A DNA stretch of 64,000 bases from Saussurea involucrata (GCA_033807775.1 CM066317.1:9755870-9819869), one strand, 5' to 3'; positions 11,961 through 23,414 are shown, counted from the stretch's first letter. Notes: generated by a model from the sequence alone, not told the origin. Program-made: numbers and translations.

Positions 11961-13600
11961 TCTATATATATATATATATAAAAACAAAAACCAAGAAGAA
12001 TGAGGTGGCACCCTCTAAAGCTTAAAATCTCTTCTATCTTTTTTCTCAATTTTTTGATTTTTTAAATGTTGAATATGTAAAAGACATTTTCACCCCTATA
12101 TGGAAAATATGTAATTCATTATTAAGACGAGTTTCTTGGTAATTTTACATGCTTAAGTTTAACTTCCAACTTTTGATTTGCTTCTTTATTTATTATCAAA
12201 AATTTCTTAATAAGGTTTGGTTTTTTATGTTGCAACAATAAAGAATGTTAAACTCTAGAACTTCCTTTTGGTGTAGAATGCATAAGATGAGAGTTGAAGA
12301 AGATATAGAAGACTATAAACAAGTATTTAGAAGTTATATTCTTGAAAAAATGTAAGTTTGTTATTACATATTTATTCCTTTGGTGAAGAATGAAGACAAT
12401 CGATGAGAGCTGAAAAAGATATGGAAGACTATAAACAGGTATGTCGAAGTTATATTATTGAAAAAATGTGTTTTATTATTACATAGTTGTTTCTTTGGTG
12501 GAGGATGAATAATATGAGAGTTGAAGAAGATATGGAAGAATGTAAACAAGTATGTAAAATTATATCTATATATATAAAAACAAAAACCAAGAAGAATGAG
12601 GTGGCACCCTCTAAAGCTTAAAATCTCTTCTATCTTTTTTCTTAATTTTTTGATTTTTTAAATGTTGAATATGTAAAAGACATTTTCACTCCTATATGGA
12701 AAATATGTAATTCATTATTAAGATGGGTTTCTTGGTAATTTTACATGCTTAAGTTTAACTTCCAACTTTTGATTTGCTTCTTTATTTATTATCAAAAAAA
12801 TTCTTAATAAGGTTTGGTTTTTTATGTTGCAACAATAAAGAATGTTAAACTCTAGAACTTCCTTTTGGTGTAGAATGCATAAGATGAGAGTTGAAGAAGA
12901 TATAAAAGACTATAAACAAGTATTTAGAAGTTATATTCTTGAAAAAATGTAAGTTTGTTATTACATATTTATTCCTTTGGTGAAGAATGAAGACAATCGA
13001 TGAGAGCTGAAAAAGATATGGAAGACTATAAACAGGTATGTCGAAGTTATATTATTGAAAAAATGTGTTTTAATATTACATAGTTGTTTCTTTGGTGGAG
13101 GATGAATAATATGAGAGTTGAAAAAGATATGGAAGAATGTAAACAAGTAATTCATTATTAAGATGGGTTTCTTGGTAATTTTACATGCTTAAGTTTAACT
13201 TCCAACTTTTGATTTGCTTCTTTATTTATTATCAAAAAATTCTTAATAAGGTTTGGTTTTTTATGTTGCAACAATAAAGAATGTTAAACTCTAGAACTTC
13301 CTTTTGGTGTAGAATGCATAAGATGAGAGTTGAAGAAGATATAAAAGACTATAAACAAGTATTTAGAAGTTATATTCTTGAAAAAATGTAAGTTTGTTAT
13401 TACATATTTATTCCTCTGGTGAAGAATGAAGACAATCGATGAGAGCTGAAAAAGATATGGAAGACTATAAACAGGTATGTCGAAGTTATATTATTGAAAA
13501 AATGTGTTTTAATATTACATAGTTGTTTCTTTGGTGGAGGATGAATAATATGAGAGTTGAAGAAGATATGGAAGAATGTAAACAAGTATGTAAAATTATA
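11961..13600 (+). repeat. Three tandem copies of the Helitron 5-prime region
   Basis: The first unit (11961-12564, 604 bp) starts at the 5-prime terminus. The second (from 12565) again begins TCTATATATATAAAAAC preceded by A. The third (about 13149-13597) lacks the first ~130 bp. The units differ by few substitutions. Short minus-strand frames of 61-64 codons in each unit are low-complexity and not considered genes. Confidence 0.85.
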
Positions 13601-15833
13601 TTGAGTTGTTATTACATATTTTTCATTTTCATATTGGTGGATTTGTTGTTATCATAGCAATTGTGTTTACTATTAAATTATATATACATATATATATATT
13701 TGAATAAATTTTTTATATTTTGTGATTACAAGATCTGATAAAAGAAAAAATCAAATTAAGCGTTATTGACATTAGTCGTGTGTATGTGATAGATAATTGC
13801 GTTAACTTATTATCAAGATTTTTTCTAATGACATTAAAATTGTTATTTTTGTAAGAATTTATGGTGTCTACTACTTCATCCCCAAAAATTATTCTCAAAT
13901 TTTAGTGGAAAAATCCTTTCATGATCAAAGGTTGAAATATTTTTTGTTGAAAAGTTTTATGGATTAAGGATTAAAGGCTGAAATGTTTTTTTGTTGAAAA
14001 GTTTTATGGATTAAAGGTTGAAATGTTTTTTTGTTGAAAAGTTTCATAACTTTGGTTTGTAACAAGTTAAAAGAAATTATTTTATTTTAGATTTCCATTT
14101 TTTATTTACATAACAATCAATATGAATAATTTTTTTTATTCTCTTTTATTCCATTAGTTTAACTTTAATATTTATTTACCATTATTTTTTCTTTACAAAA
14201 CAATCAATATAATATGATTAATTTTTTCTGTTTACGTGTAATTTTTTCTATTTTGTAGTGAGTCTATTTATTTACATTTTATAGTATTAGTTTAACAATT
14301 AATTTAATTAAAAAAATTTAACTTTATTTACTATTCATTTTCTATTTGTATAACAATCCATACATTAATATCAATATGCTATTATGAAAAAAAAGGTTAA
14401 AGTAATGTATGTTGGCATTTTAAGAATGATTGAATTATTGTTATGATTATTTATCGAGTTTTTAGTTTTTTAAATGTAAAGATATATACATATAAAATAT
14501 TAATGTATTTTTGTATTTATTATATATATATATATATCAATACACCTCATTATTGATATAACATTTGATATTCTTTTCTTAATTACCATAAATCAATAAA
14601 TACAAAAGACATACTTATGACATTTTAATACATTTCAATATAATATTTACTATTTATTTTTTTATTTACACAATAATCAATACATTAATATCAATATATT
14701 ATTATAAAAGAAAGGCAAAAGAAATGTCTGTTGTAATTTTGTGAATGCTTGAATTATTGTTTTTTTTAAATTGTATATTTATATCGCATTAATTGATTAA
14801 ATATTTCTTATATTTTTGTAATTATTATAATCAATATACCTAATTAACTGACCTAACTTTTCATATTCTTCTTTAAATATTAAGAATATATATACATATA
14901 TCAAATACTTATGATAATTTAATACATTTCATCATGAAAAAATTAATAAGAATGTTCAATCATATCTATATATTTGTTTTGTCATTTTGATTTATTTTTA
15001 ATCTAAATTCATTACATTAATTTATAAACCTTTTATTTTTATTTTTTATTACATAACAATCAATATGAAAAAAAATCAATTTTATCATCCTTTATTTCTT
15101 TTTCTTCTTATCATCCTTTATTTTGATAACAATATATGATAAAAAAAACTATTAATATTGACACAAAGCACATTTGAGACTATTTCTTCTTAGCAATTGA
15201 AGAAACCTATCATTAATTCAATAAAACATTATGTTGATAATCTATCTATCTTTTTTATGAGATTAAAACTATTCTTTATCATCAATGAAGATTTGATTAG
15301 TTTTGATATGGTTTTAATTCATGAAATTGTGTGTTTTTATATTACTTTATTCTTATGTTAATACCAGTTATTAACAAATTTTGTTATGCTTATCAATTGG
15401 TTTTGTTGTTTTTGTTGTTTAGGGTCACTAATGACGACTCTGACAAACTTGGTCACTAAGTTTAACTGTTTTATTACAAGAAGGAAATGGTATATATGTG
15501 TTTTGCAAAATTTCAAGGTTTGTAACATTAATACATTCTTATTTATATGCATAAAATAAAATTTCTTAACATTTGTGGAAAATGTAGGTTTTGTCGTTCA
15601 TAAAGTTGAAATTTTTGGGAGCTAATGAATATTGAATGATTAAGGTAAGAATTTGCCGATTCTAGAGTCTTTGAACTAAAAAAGACAAAGAACTAATTAA
15701 TTTGGATATAGTCCTTATTGAAATGGTATGTCCACTTTGTAATACAGATCAATGTGTATCTACAAGTTTAAAATTACAATATTCAATATAAGGATTTATA
15801 CCAACTTACTTTATTTTTATCTTATTTCAGGGA

Positions 15834-15990
15834 ACCTAATAGCTACAGGAGTCTGGAAGAATTTGGTGTCGAAGTTTAAGCATCTGTTGAAGGAAGGTTT
15901 GGTGCATACCGTGAAAATTTTCTAGGTGGTTGCAAATTCTTGAGATATATGGTTGTTAATTCAAATAAAAAAACCGTGTACTCTTTTAAC
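15834..15990 (+). pseudogene. Decayed RPA1-like OB-fold (DUF223-type) fragment inside the Helitron
   Basis: The plus frame from about 15832 reads ATGVWKNLVSKFKHLLKEG, then LVHTVKIF, a TAG, VVANS and a TGA. The pattern (L-x-KF-x-LL-x-EG-x-V-x-I-x-F-x-VV-x-NS) is that of the first strands of RPA70-like OB folds found in plant Helitrons and DUF223 proteins. Two in-frame stops show it is not functional. The call is by motif pattern only. Confidence 0.55.
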
Positions 15991-16199
15991 AATAGTCAAG
16001 AAAATAGAATTGAAATGCATATTTGTATTAAATTTGCATGATTTATGAATAGATTTATATATATGTCTGTTGAAGGGGTGGATAATTGCATTGTTGATCA
16101 ATAATCTTTTAATACTCAAAAACTATAACTTTTTTCCATATTGATCATTTTAATTTATATATTAACCTATTCTATTATTAAAAATAACATGTTTTCCGA

Positions 16200-16220
16200 A
16201 TATCGCGCAACGCGCGATAT
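16200..16220 (+). terminator. Helitron 3-prime hairpin
   Basis: ATATCGCGC, loop AAC, GCGCGATAT: a perfect 9-bp stem, followed by AGACCACTAG and T. This is the termination signal of Helitron rolling-circle transposition, not a transcription terminator. Confidence 0.85.
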
Positions 16221-16660
16221 AGACCACTAGTTTTAAAAATAAATAGTTTTCTGACAGGTAAGATAAAAAAAATGGGGTTCCCTCTTACTATTTCTAAGAT
16301 TATCAAAAGACATTTTTATTAATTTTGTCGGCTTGAATAGTTATCATAAGTATTTCTTAATTCTTATTTGAAAAAAAAGCCTAAGGTATAAGGACTGATA
16401 TGTTATTTCTTTCATCACCTCCAACAATATACCTTACGGGCACTGATAATACATAAATGTAACTCGCCGTGTAAACAACTATTTGGAGTTCCTAGAGCTC
16501 CTTGTAAGGCTTGTTGGAAAACCCGTTGTCAGACTTGATAAATCGTTGTAGAACTATCTTATGTGGTTCGTTCTCAATAACCATGAAATGATCATTATAG
16601 GGCGATACTTTTGTCAACGGACGCCCCTACTACATTTGTAGTCTCTAGGATGAGAACTAA

Positions 16661-16882
16661 TTATATAGCATCTACACCGAGAATTAAAGTATTATATACG
16701 TCATTAATAGGGGTGTTTCCCATTTTCATAGGAACTTTTGTACCACAAACAATCGTATCTCCAATTATAGCCCCATTGGGGTGTAAAGTTTCTCTTTTCA
16801 CCATTGTTATGATGTATGAGACAAATGTATCATTTCGATTATGGTTGTAAGCGGATAAAAAGTATATGTGTTGAGCTACCAA
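16661..16882 (-). pseudogene. Degenerate plastid-like rpl2 exon 1 fragment
   Basis: The minus frame contains YNHNRNDTFVSYI and then LHPNGAIIGDTIVCGTKVP and MKMGN. This fits the segment of plastid ribosomal protein L2 around the NRN and LHPxGAIIGDTIVxGTxVPxKMGN region, near the end of exon 1. Similarity fades on both sides, so it looks like an old nuclear transfer of organellar DNA. The second copy is at 31355-31576. A mitochondrial rpl2 source is possible. Confidence 0.6.
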
Positions 16883-17356
16883 ATAAGTAATAACCCCTAA
16901 ATAAACTAGAGCAATGCCTCATTGAACATGAATCGAATTATTAATCGTGTTATTAATAAGGGGTTGTTTGTTTACCTCTTAATAATTCCATTAAGACGTA
17001 CATCTGAATCGCTAAGAGGTGAATCTTGTTCGGCAAAAAAAGTATTGTCTCTTCATGGTTCGAAAACCCTCTAAATAATTTTGTATCTTGAACCTCCCAT
17101 AACCATTCAGTACCCTAATTTCACTCCGAACAATTTCCAAACAATCATATTTTATCAACAAACCACCAAAAACAACCCTTTTTTATAGATTGTTCCTATT
17201 AGAAAACCTTCTTTTTGTTAATTTTACTTCAAATTATTTATGTAATATAATTTTATTTCTTAAACATCGGTTTTGTCCACAAACTGTCGAAGAATGTAGA
17301 TTAAGATCCCAATAATTAAAAACAATTATAATTTAAAAAGACTGAAAAACAACTAC

Positions 17357-17405
<49 letters not shown>

Positions 17406-17410
17406 TTAAT
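17357..17410. repeat. (AAT)n microsatellite upstream of the P450
   Basis: An uninterrupted AAT run ending in imperfect AATATT units. Copy B (about 32051-32100) is one unit shorter. It lies about 260 bp upstream of the P450 start codon. Confidence 0.9.
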
Positions 17411-17672
17411 AATATTAATATAAAAAACTAACAATTAATGCAAATATAGTTTTTTTAACAAATAAAATCTGGTAAATATTCGGCCGACGATTCGTATCCA
17501 CATAATAAAAGAAAGAAGATGACACAAAAATCTAATAACATAAGCAATAACGCAACTGGACACAAGTCAGTCGCATCAACGGCGGCCGGCAGCCACCACT
17601 ACCTCTCCGGCTCCGCCACTTTCACCTTAAAAACAAGAATCAAACTTAACCACCACCACCAGGCCATTTACC

Positions 17673-19172
17673 ATGTTGACCTTCTTGTGGAACCCATTTC
17701 TTTGGCCATTCTTCATCCTTCTCTTCATCAAATGGCAATTCTACCCTCCAAAAACCACCACCCTAAACCCACCGCCGTCACCATTCCGGCTACCCATCAT
17801 CGGAAACTTCCACCAACTAGGCACCCTCCCCCACCAATCTCTCCGCTCATTATCCCTCCGTTACGGTCCCCTCATGCTCGTCCACCTCGGCAACGTCCCG
17901 ACGGTGGTCGCCTCCTCCGCCGAAGCCGCTCGCGAGATCATGAAAACCCATGATATCGTCTTTGCTAGCCGGCCCGAATCCAAATTGGCTAAGAAACTTC
18001 TATACGATGCTAAAACCGTCTCGGCGGCACCATACGGCGACCATTGGCGGCAGCTGAAAAGCATCATGGTGCTCCAGCTTCTGAGCACCAAAAGGGTTCG
18101 ATTTTTCCGCTCAGTACGAGCGGACGAAACCGCCCTTCTGTTAAAAACCGTTAACGATTCGAAAAACAACCCCGTGAATCTAAGCGAGTTGTTTGTGACG
18201 TACACGAACAATGTGACGTGTGAGGTGGTGCTTGGGCGGAAGTACGGTGACGAAGGGCAAAACGGGAAGAAATTTAAGAGGATTTTGCGGGAATTTCTCG
18301 TGGCGTTGGGTTCCGTCAACATCGGTGACTTCATTCCGTATCTCGCGTGGGTCGATCGCGTTAACGGTTCCGACAGGGAAGTCGAAAGAATCGCGAGAGA
18401 AATCGACGAATTTGTGGAGGGAGTAGTCGAAGAGGGTAAGAAGAAACATCGTGGTGGTTCCGCAAAAAACGACAATTTCGTCGATATCGTGCTCGAGATA
18501 CAACGAGATGAAACGAACGGGATTCTTCTCGACAAGACTAACATCAAAGCGTTACTTCTGGACGCGTATACCGCCGGAACCGATACAACCGCCACCGTTT
18601 TAGAATGGGTGATGGCGGAGCTCCTCCGACACCCGAGTATCATGAAGAAAACACAGGCGGAAGTGAGGGCGGTTTCCGGCGGCGGCAACACTGGCGGCAT
18701 CACCGAAGAGGATCTCGAGAAGATGGCGTACCTAAAAGCGGTAATCAAGGAGACTCTCCGACTCCATCCTCCACTTCCGATGCTCGTTCCGAACGTTGCC
18801 TCGGAAGACGTCAGAGTCATGGGGTACGATATCGCCAAGGGGACGACGGTTATGACCAACGTGTGGGCGATCGGGCGGGACCCAAAACTTTGGAACGAAC
18901 CGGAAGAGTTTCGCCCAGAGCGGTTCTTGGGTTCTAGTATTGATTTCAAAGGGCATGATTTCGAGCTTATTCCGTTTGGAGCCGGAAGGAGGATTTGCCC
19001 GGGAATCGTGTTTGCAATGGCTACGGACGAGAATTTGATAGCGAACCTTCTATACAAGTATGATTGGAAATTGGCTAACGGAGAGACGGTAGAGGATTTG
19101 GATATGACCGAATGCCCGGGGGTTGCCGTGCGCAAGAGGGTTCCTCTTCTCGCTGTTGCAACTCCGGCCTAA
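17673..19172 (+). CDS. Cytochrome P450, CYP71A-like, intronless (copy A)
   Basis: A 499-residue A-type plant P450, an ER-bound haem monooxygenase expected to hydroxylate or rearrange a specialised metabolite with electrons from P450 reductase. Visible parts: hydrophobic anchor at residues 2-20; proline hinge PPSPFRLPIIGN (34-45); C-helix WRQLK (125-129); I-helix oxygen-binding AGTDTT (301-306); K-helix ETLR (360-363); PERF (415-418); haem loop FGAGRRICPG (435-444) with the thiolate Cys442. Length is usual for CYP71. The ATG chosen is the one giving the membrane anchor. The stretch RPESKLAKKLLYDAKTVSAAPYG resembles CYP71A proteins; subfamily and substrate cannot be assigned. Most CYP71 genes have one intron after the I-helix, and this one has none. 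An AATAAA lies 7 bp after the stop. The next gene converges from the minus strand. Confidence 0.93.
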   Translation: MLTFLWNPFLWPFFILLFIKWQFYPPKTTTLNPPPSPFRLPIIGNFHQLGTLPHQSLRSLSLRYGPLMLVHLGNVPTVVASSAEAAREIMKTHDIVFASRPESKLAKKLLYDAKTVSAAPYGDHWRQLKSIMVLQLLSTKRVRFFRSVRADETALLLKTVNDSKNNPVNLSELFVTYTNNVTCEVVLGRKYGDEGQNGKKFKRILREFLVALGSVNIGDFIPYLAWVDRVNGSDREVERIAREIDEFVEGVVEEGKKKHRGGSAKNDNFVDIVLEIQRDETNGILLDKTNIKALLLDAYTAGTDTTATVLEWVMAELLRHPSIMKKTQAEVRAVSGGGNTGGITEEDLEKMAYLKAVIKETLRLHPPLPMLVPNVASEDVRVMGYDIAKGTTVMTNVWAIGRDPKLWNEPEEFRPERFLGSSIDFKGHDFELIPFGAGRRICPGIVFAMATDENLIANLLYKYDWKLANGETVEDLDMTECPGVAVRKRVPLLAVATPA

Positions 19173-19186
19173 CCGGAAAATAAAGG

Positions 19187-19342
19187 CTAGGTCTTGGGAC
19201 TCCTCCCGTGGATCAGCGGTTCGAGCCTCCTCATCTCCACTGAAGATTTCCTGGCTGTTAACTTCTGGGTCCCATTGGATTAGTCAAGGTGTGGGCAAGC
19301 CGACCCGGACACCCACAATTATCAAAAGAGGAAAAAAAATAT
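19187..19342 (+). mobile_element. SINE-like tRNA-derived repeat in the P450 3-prime flank
   Basis: GCTAGGTCTTGGGACTCC leads into a pol III B-box-like GGTTCGAGCC (about 19218) and ends near an A-rich stretch GAGGAAAAAAAAT. It starts only about 15 bp after the P450 stop codon, so it probably lies in the 3-prime UTR. Copy B is at 33878-34033. The A-box is unclear and the element may be 5-prime truncated. Confidence 0.45.
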
Positions 19343-19583
19343 TTGCCCTAACGGCCGTGTTCGTTTAGTTCATTTTCTTGTTTGTATGTTGTTCATCTCG
19401 TTCTAATGTCGATTTATGAAATTATGAACACTTAATTCATCAAGCGGTCGAATAACAAAAAAACCCGTAAGAATCCAATTGTTTTCTACACTAGATTATA
19501 CACGAACCTCTACAAGCCATTACCATAAATAGCCAAAATTTAGTGAGGCGATAGCGGTATAATCACCTCATTAGAACGGATCT

Positions 19584-22500
19584 TTAGTTAGCCCGTAGAT
19601 CTTGAAGATAACGAGCGACCTGTTGAACCCCGATAAACAACGCATCGGCGGCAAGAACGACCCCAATCTGGAAAGTAGACATGTTTGATATTGTTTAGAT
19701 TATAATTTACAACTAGCAGATAAGTTAGTTGATGGCTGATAAAGGCAGATGATAGCTGATGGCTGATAAAGGCAGATGATAATATAAAATGAAAACTTCA
19801 AAACTCATTACCAATCGAGCAGAAAAGACTAGTCGGTAACCCCAACCCTCCTTTGCGGCTTGAGCTCTTTGTTGATCGGTCCAACTACATAATTAGAGCA
19901 AATAGAGAAAGTGGGCAGTCGATTTAAACATATTTTGTTGAAAATTGTTTGGGAAAACGAGAGCGTGTTTCATAGTTACCCGAGGAACTCCGAAAGCCCA
20001 CCGATTCCAGCAAACTTAAACGGCTTTGGACCTTCCCTTTCGAGATCCTGTACCGAACAAGACTTAATTACTCTATCCAAACATCTTTTTTAGTTCAGAT
20101 TGCCGAAAAAAGAACAAGTGGTTATTATTTGGATTAGCTCACTACAACATTGGCTTTATAACATGCCATATATGTTTAAATGTCCTAATAAGACTACTTT
20201 ATAGGACCAAACAATTATGTCATATGTAAAGGTGTTACAATAGGTTATTGGGACGTATTTGGCATCCCAACAAGGTTTTTAGAACATTTATAAAATAAAG
20301 TGTCTTTATTCGACACTGGACCCACGTCTTTTTATAGAACATTTGTTTTTATAAAACATTCTTTTCAAATAATGGCATATAACACTTTATTTCATACAAT
20401 TGTACCTCTTCTTCTGCAGCCTCTAGACCTCCTTGAACCCAGAAAAGGTTTCTATAACCAGCATTGTATAGTTGCTCACAAGCGGCTAGCGATCTGCAAC
20501 CATTTAGCTTTAACATAAATCCAACAAATGAAACAAAAAAATAAAACCATCAATTCAAGGGAAACGCTTACCGTAATCCCTTTTGGCATGCAACAATAAG
20601 GTCTGTATCTTTCGGGAATTTCTCGGTGACTTTTGCTACGAATTGCCTGTGTTGAAGAAAGAAAAACCGTTAGCGAAGAATTACTTTCAACGTCGATTAA
20701 ATTCATAGTAAAAATTACGATGAATCACGTACTTATCGTAAGATAACGTAGGCACACCACTCCACCAGCCTCCTGTGATTATAGATTGTTAAAGAGTTTT
20801 TTCAGATATTCTCAGATGGTATCAGAGTCAAGGTATACCACTCTAGGGACTCGACACCGTGGGGCAGGGTTTCATATATTCTCACATAGGTGATCGATAA
20901 ATAGTCGAAAAGTTGCAATTTTTCAATAAGCAAACACAAGATGAAACGGTGTGATACCCATCATGTAACTTGTGACCTTTCTTGAAAGAGTTCCGGCATC
21001 AAATGCAGTATCAACATCAAAGATCGGGACCCAAGTCGACCCTTTAACCCACGCCTTCAATACACAAGTAAAAATCAGTAAACTCGTATGTTTTTATACA
21101 CGTTTTACTCTATAAACAACTTATCAGGCATGTCGGTAAAACCAAACGGGGTCTTTGGGGGGGGGGGGGGGGGGGTAAGATGTACGCAGGTCTAGGAAAT
21201 GTTTTTCTGAATTTTATTTCACCAGAAAAAGTAGAACGGACGATATTTCACCTTTTCATGCTCTATCGATGGGCGAACGTCGAGGAGGGTTTTGCCCGAA
21301 AGTTGAATTGCATATCCAGCTTCTCTCGGTGTAAGAACGCTCACTTTTCCCTCTCTCACCTACACAGAAAATAGCATACCAACTACGGTAGTAAATACTA
21401 TAATCACCCACTTAATTGCGCCATGGAAACCACACCCCGCATGCCATTTGACAAAAAAAAGCTCAAAATATGAACAAATTTGTGAGAAGAGAAGGGCTTC
21501 CAAGTTCCAACGTATATTGGGGATAAAGGGTCCAAGTCTAGTTGATATGGGACTCCAGCACGTGACCTCCAAAGGAGGCTAGACGGGTCTAAATGCTCCA
21601 GAGTGTCGAGTCCCTTAGAATGGTAGACATTGGCTCTGATACCATGTGAAATATGTGTCTCATTAGATTACTGATCAAAAGAGCCATTGAGAACACAGAA
21701 TAGAATGTGATTTCCAACATATATTGAGAAAAAATGGCCCAAATCTAGCCGATGTGGACTCTAACAGATAAGAATGACCCGACTACAGGTCTAGGTTGGT
21801 AAGAATGAAGCCCTTGAATAAACTCTTTTTCAAAGAAACAAACCTGGTTTGTGAATTTGCGAATCCCCTCATTTCAAAATTGCAAAAATTTTACCTTTGA
21901 TTTCACTTTCCAACGACTATTCTATATTTTTTCTAAAATAGAGTGTCTAAAATCAAAATCTCTAGAAAATACATCAAACTCCAACGGCTACTATATTTTA
22001 GCAATTCTAACATTAATTATATTGTTAAAATATTCTATAAACTAATCATCCGAATACACTTTTATAAAAAAACTTTATAAAAAGTTATATCACATTGAAC
22101 CTTGTTTTTTTTGGGAAGGGTGTCCTAGGCTATGCCTAGACTAATCCCTTGGCAATTTATGACGGTAAGACATCAGCCCTCCCTGATTAAACCTCAATGG
22201 CCACAATTGTTGTGTTCGCCTAGATTCGAACTCTGGGCATGTAAAATAATATGTCTGTCTCCTCGTTTCTAAGTTCTAGAGATTTCTCCATGAGCCAACA
22301 AAATCTTCAAAATCCCCAAAATCTCTACTTACATTTTAGCAATTCTGAATGCAAGAATTGACCTAATATTTCAATCTTCTACCAAAAAAAATGCAAAACA
22401 CGCAAATACATAACAAGCAAATTACGAAATTCTTCAAACAAACGCACTTCAAAATCCAACAACTGAATAATTGATTCTAATTTACACAAACAATGGCAAA

Positions 22501-22886
22501 AAAAATCGCAGTTAACATACAGAATTGAGAAAATACCAACGATTCCCATCTCTTCCTTGCTGCAGCCATATCTTTCACTTGCTTCAACTCGTAATCTTCA
22601 TCCACCGCTTGCGCTCTTATGATCCCCTTGTACTGAATCATCAAACGAACAGAAAATTCAAAGCACCGATTTCATAAGAACGACAAAAAAAACGTCTAAA
22701 TCGCGAGAAAATTGGAGTGGTGGAGCATAAACATACACTGGATCGGAATTGAAGGGGTTTGTGATGAAACGATGAAGAGGTGAAGCATTGGGGTTTGTTC
22801 AATCGTTGATTATTGCATTGTGGATTGTGGTTGTGAGTAAAGGAGGTTGAGATGAGAGGTGAAATTGGAAGACCGAGAACTTCCAT
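19584..22886 (-). CDS. STR11: Rhodanese-like domain-containing protein 11, chloroplastic (copy A), ten exons
   Basis: Coding exons on the minus strand: 22886-22737, 22632-22537, 21359-21252, 21054-20958, 20772-20733, 20646-20572, 20493-20406, 20047-19980, 19884-19812, 19667-19584. All junctions are GT-AG and phases agree, giving 292 residues. The N-terminus is Ser/His/Asn-rich without acidic residues, as in a plastid transit peptide. The rhodanese domain shows LTPREAGYAIQLSGKTLLDV, KGSTWVPIFDVD and the active-site loop VACQKGLRS, whose cysteine is the sulfur acceptor. Then come QGGLEAAEEE and KFAGIGGLSEFLGW. A hydrophobic stretch near the C-terminus (IGVVLAADALFIGVQQ) may be a membrane segment. 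I recognise it as the plant family typified by Arabidopsis STR11; its physiological role is not established from sequence. No break is seen. It converges on the P450, stops 411 bp apart. Confidence 0.9.
20138..20400. mobile_element. Possible CACTA-type terminal fragment in rhodanese intron 7 (copy A)
   Basis: The intron contains CACTACAACATTGGC, resembling the CACTA terminal repeat, followed by AT-rich sequence with imperfect subterminal-like repeats (GGACGTATTTGG, ATAGGACCAAAC). No matching opposite end was found. The identical sequence is in copy B at about 34829-35091. Confidence 0.3.
22108..22290 (-). mobile_element. Possible SINE in rhodanese intron 2 (copy A)
   Basis: On the minus strand a B-box-like AGTTCGAATCT is followed by about 120 bp and an A-tract (plus-strand TTTTTTTT at about 22106). 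The copy B equivalent is at about 36795-36977. No target duplication could be fixed. Confidence 0.35.
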
Positions 22887-23269
22887 TGTTGCGGAAAGTA
22901 GATAGCAGAGTGAGAATTTTTGATGATTTCTCTCGATGAACCATATATATCAAACGGATATGCTTAACATGTCTCTTATAATTAAATTGTATCCTATTTA
23001 TAAATTTTGTGTACGTAAACTTTTACGGTATACAGAACGTTTATCCGGTAAGTGTTTATCAAGTCATATTAGCTTACCGGATGAATACGACCAAAAATCT
23101 TATTGGTAAAAGCGGAAGAAAGGACCGAGAGTCTTACCCGACAAGTAAGTGCGACAACTCTGTTAGAGATGCTCTAATATAACATTGTATTTGGTAAATT
23201 AATCAATAAGTTAAATTTTTTGTTTAGAAATCAGATCAATAGTTAAAAAGGTATTTTTTCCAATTTAAA

Positions 23270-23409
23270 GGGAAATTAATTAAAATACCCAAAGTTTGAC
23301 TTTGACTTATCAAAATACCCAATTTTTTTCAACTTTTGCCAAAATACCCATTTTTCCCGCTATTGGTCCCGCGATCGCGGGATAGGGTATAAAATGAAAA
23401 TAGCGGGAC
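23270..23409. repeat. Left arm of a foldback element, right arm lost (copy A)
   Basis: GGGAAATTAATTAAAATACCC, then repeated AAAATACCCA units, then CCCGCGATCGCGGGA. The complementary right arm is present in copy B (40186-40367) but here is replaced after 25522 by retrotransposon interior. Confidence 0.75.
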
Positions 23410-23414
23410 AATAG

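Larger units (their letters stand above)
11961..16230 (+). mobile_element. Non-autonomous Helitron
   Basis: The 5-prime end is TCTATATATATA preceded by A. The 3-prime end is CTAG (16227-16230) followed by T, giving the A/T insertion site typical of Helitrons. A perfect 9-bp stem with a 3-nt loop sits 6 bp upstream of CTAG. There are no terminal inverted repeats and no target-site duplication. No Rep/helicase protein is encoded, but a decayed RPA-like OB-fold remnant lies near the 3-prime end, as is common in plant Helitrons. The 4.27-kb body is very AT-rich and otherwise non-coding. Confidence 0.82.

Noticed and set aside
16611..16850. A 79-codon plus-strand frame repeated at 31305-31544
   Set aside because: It is the antisense of the rpl2-like fragment and duplicated only because the whole segment is.
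17861..19135. A 424-codon open frame antisense to the P450 (also 32552-33826)
   Set aside because: It mirrors codon bias of the GC-rich P450 frame, has no recognisable domain and is Ser/Arg/Thr-rich as expected of an antisense shadow.
19215..19230. tRNA-gene-like B-box GGTTCGAGCC; similar boxes at about 22220 and 62650
   Set aside because: No cloverleaf can be formed around them; they fit tRNA-derived SINE remnants.
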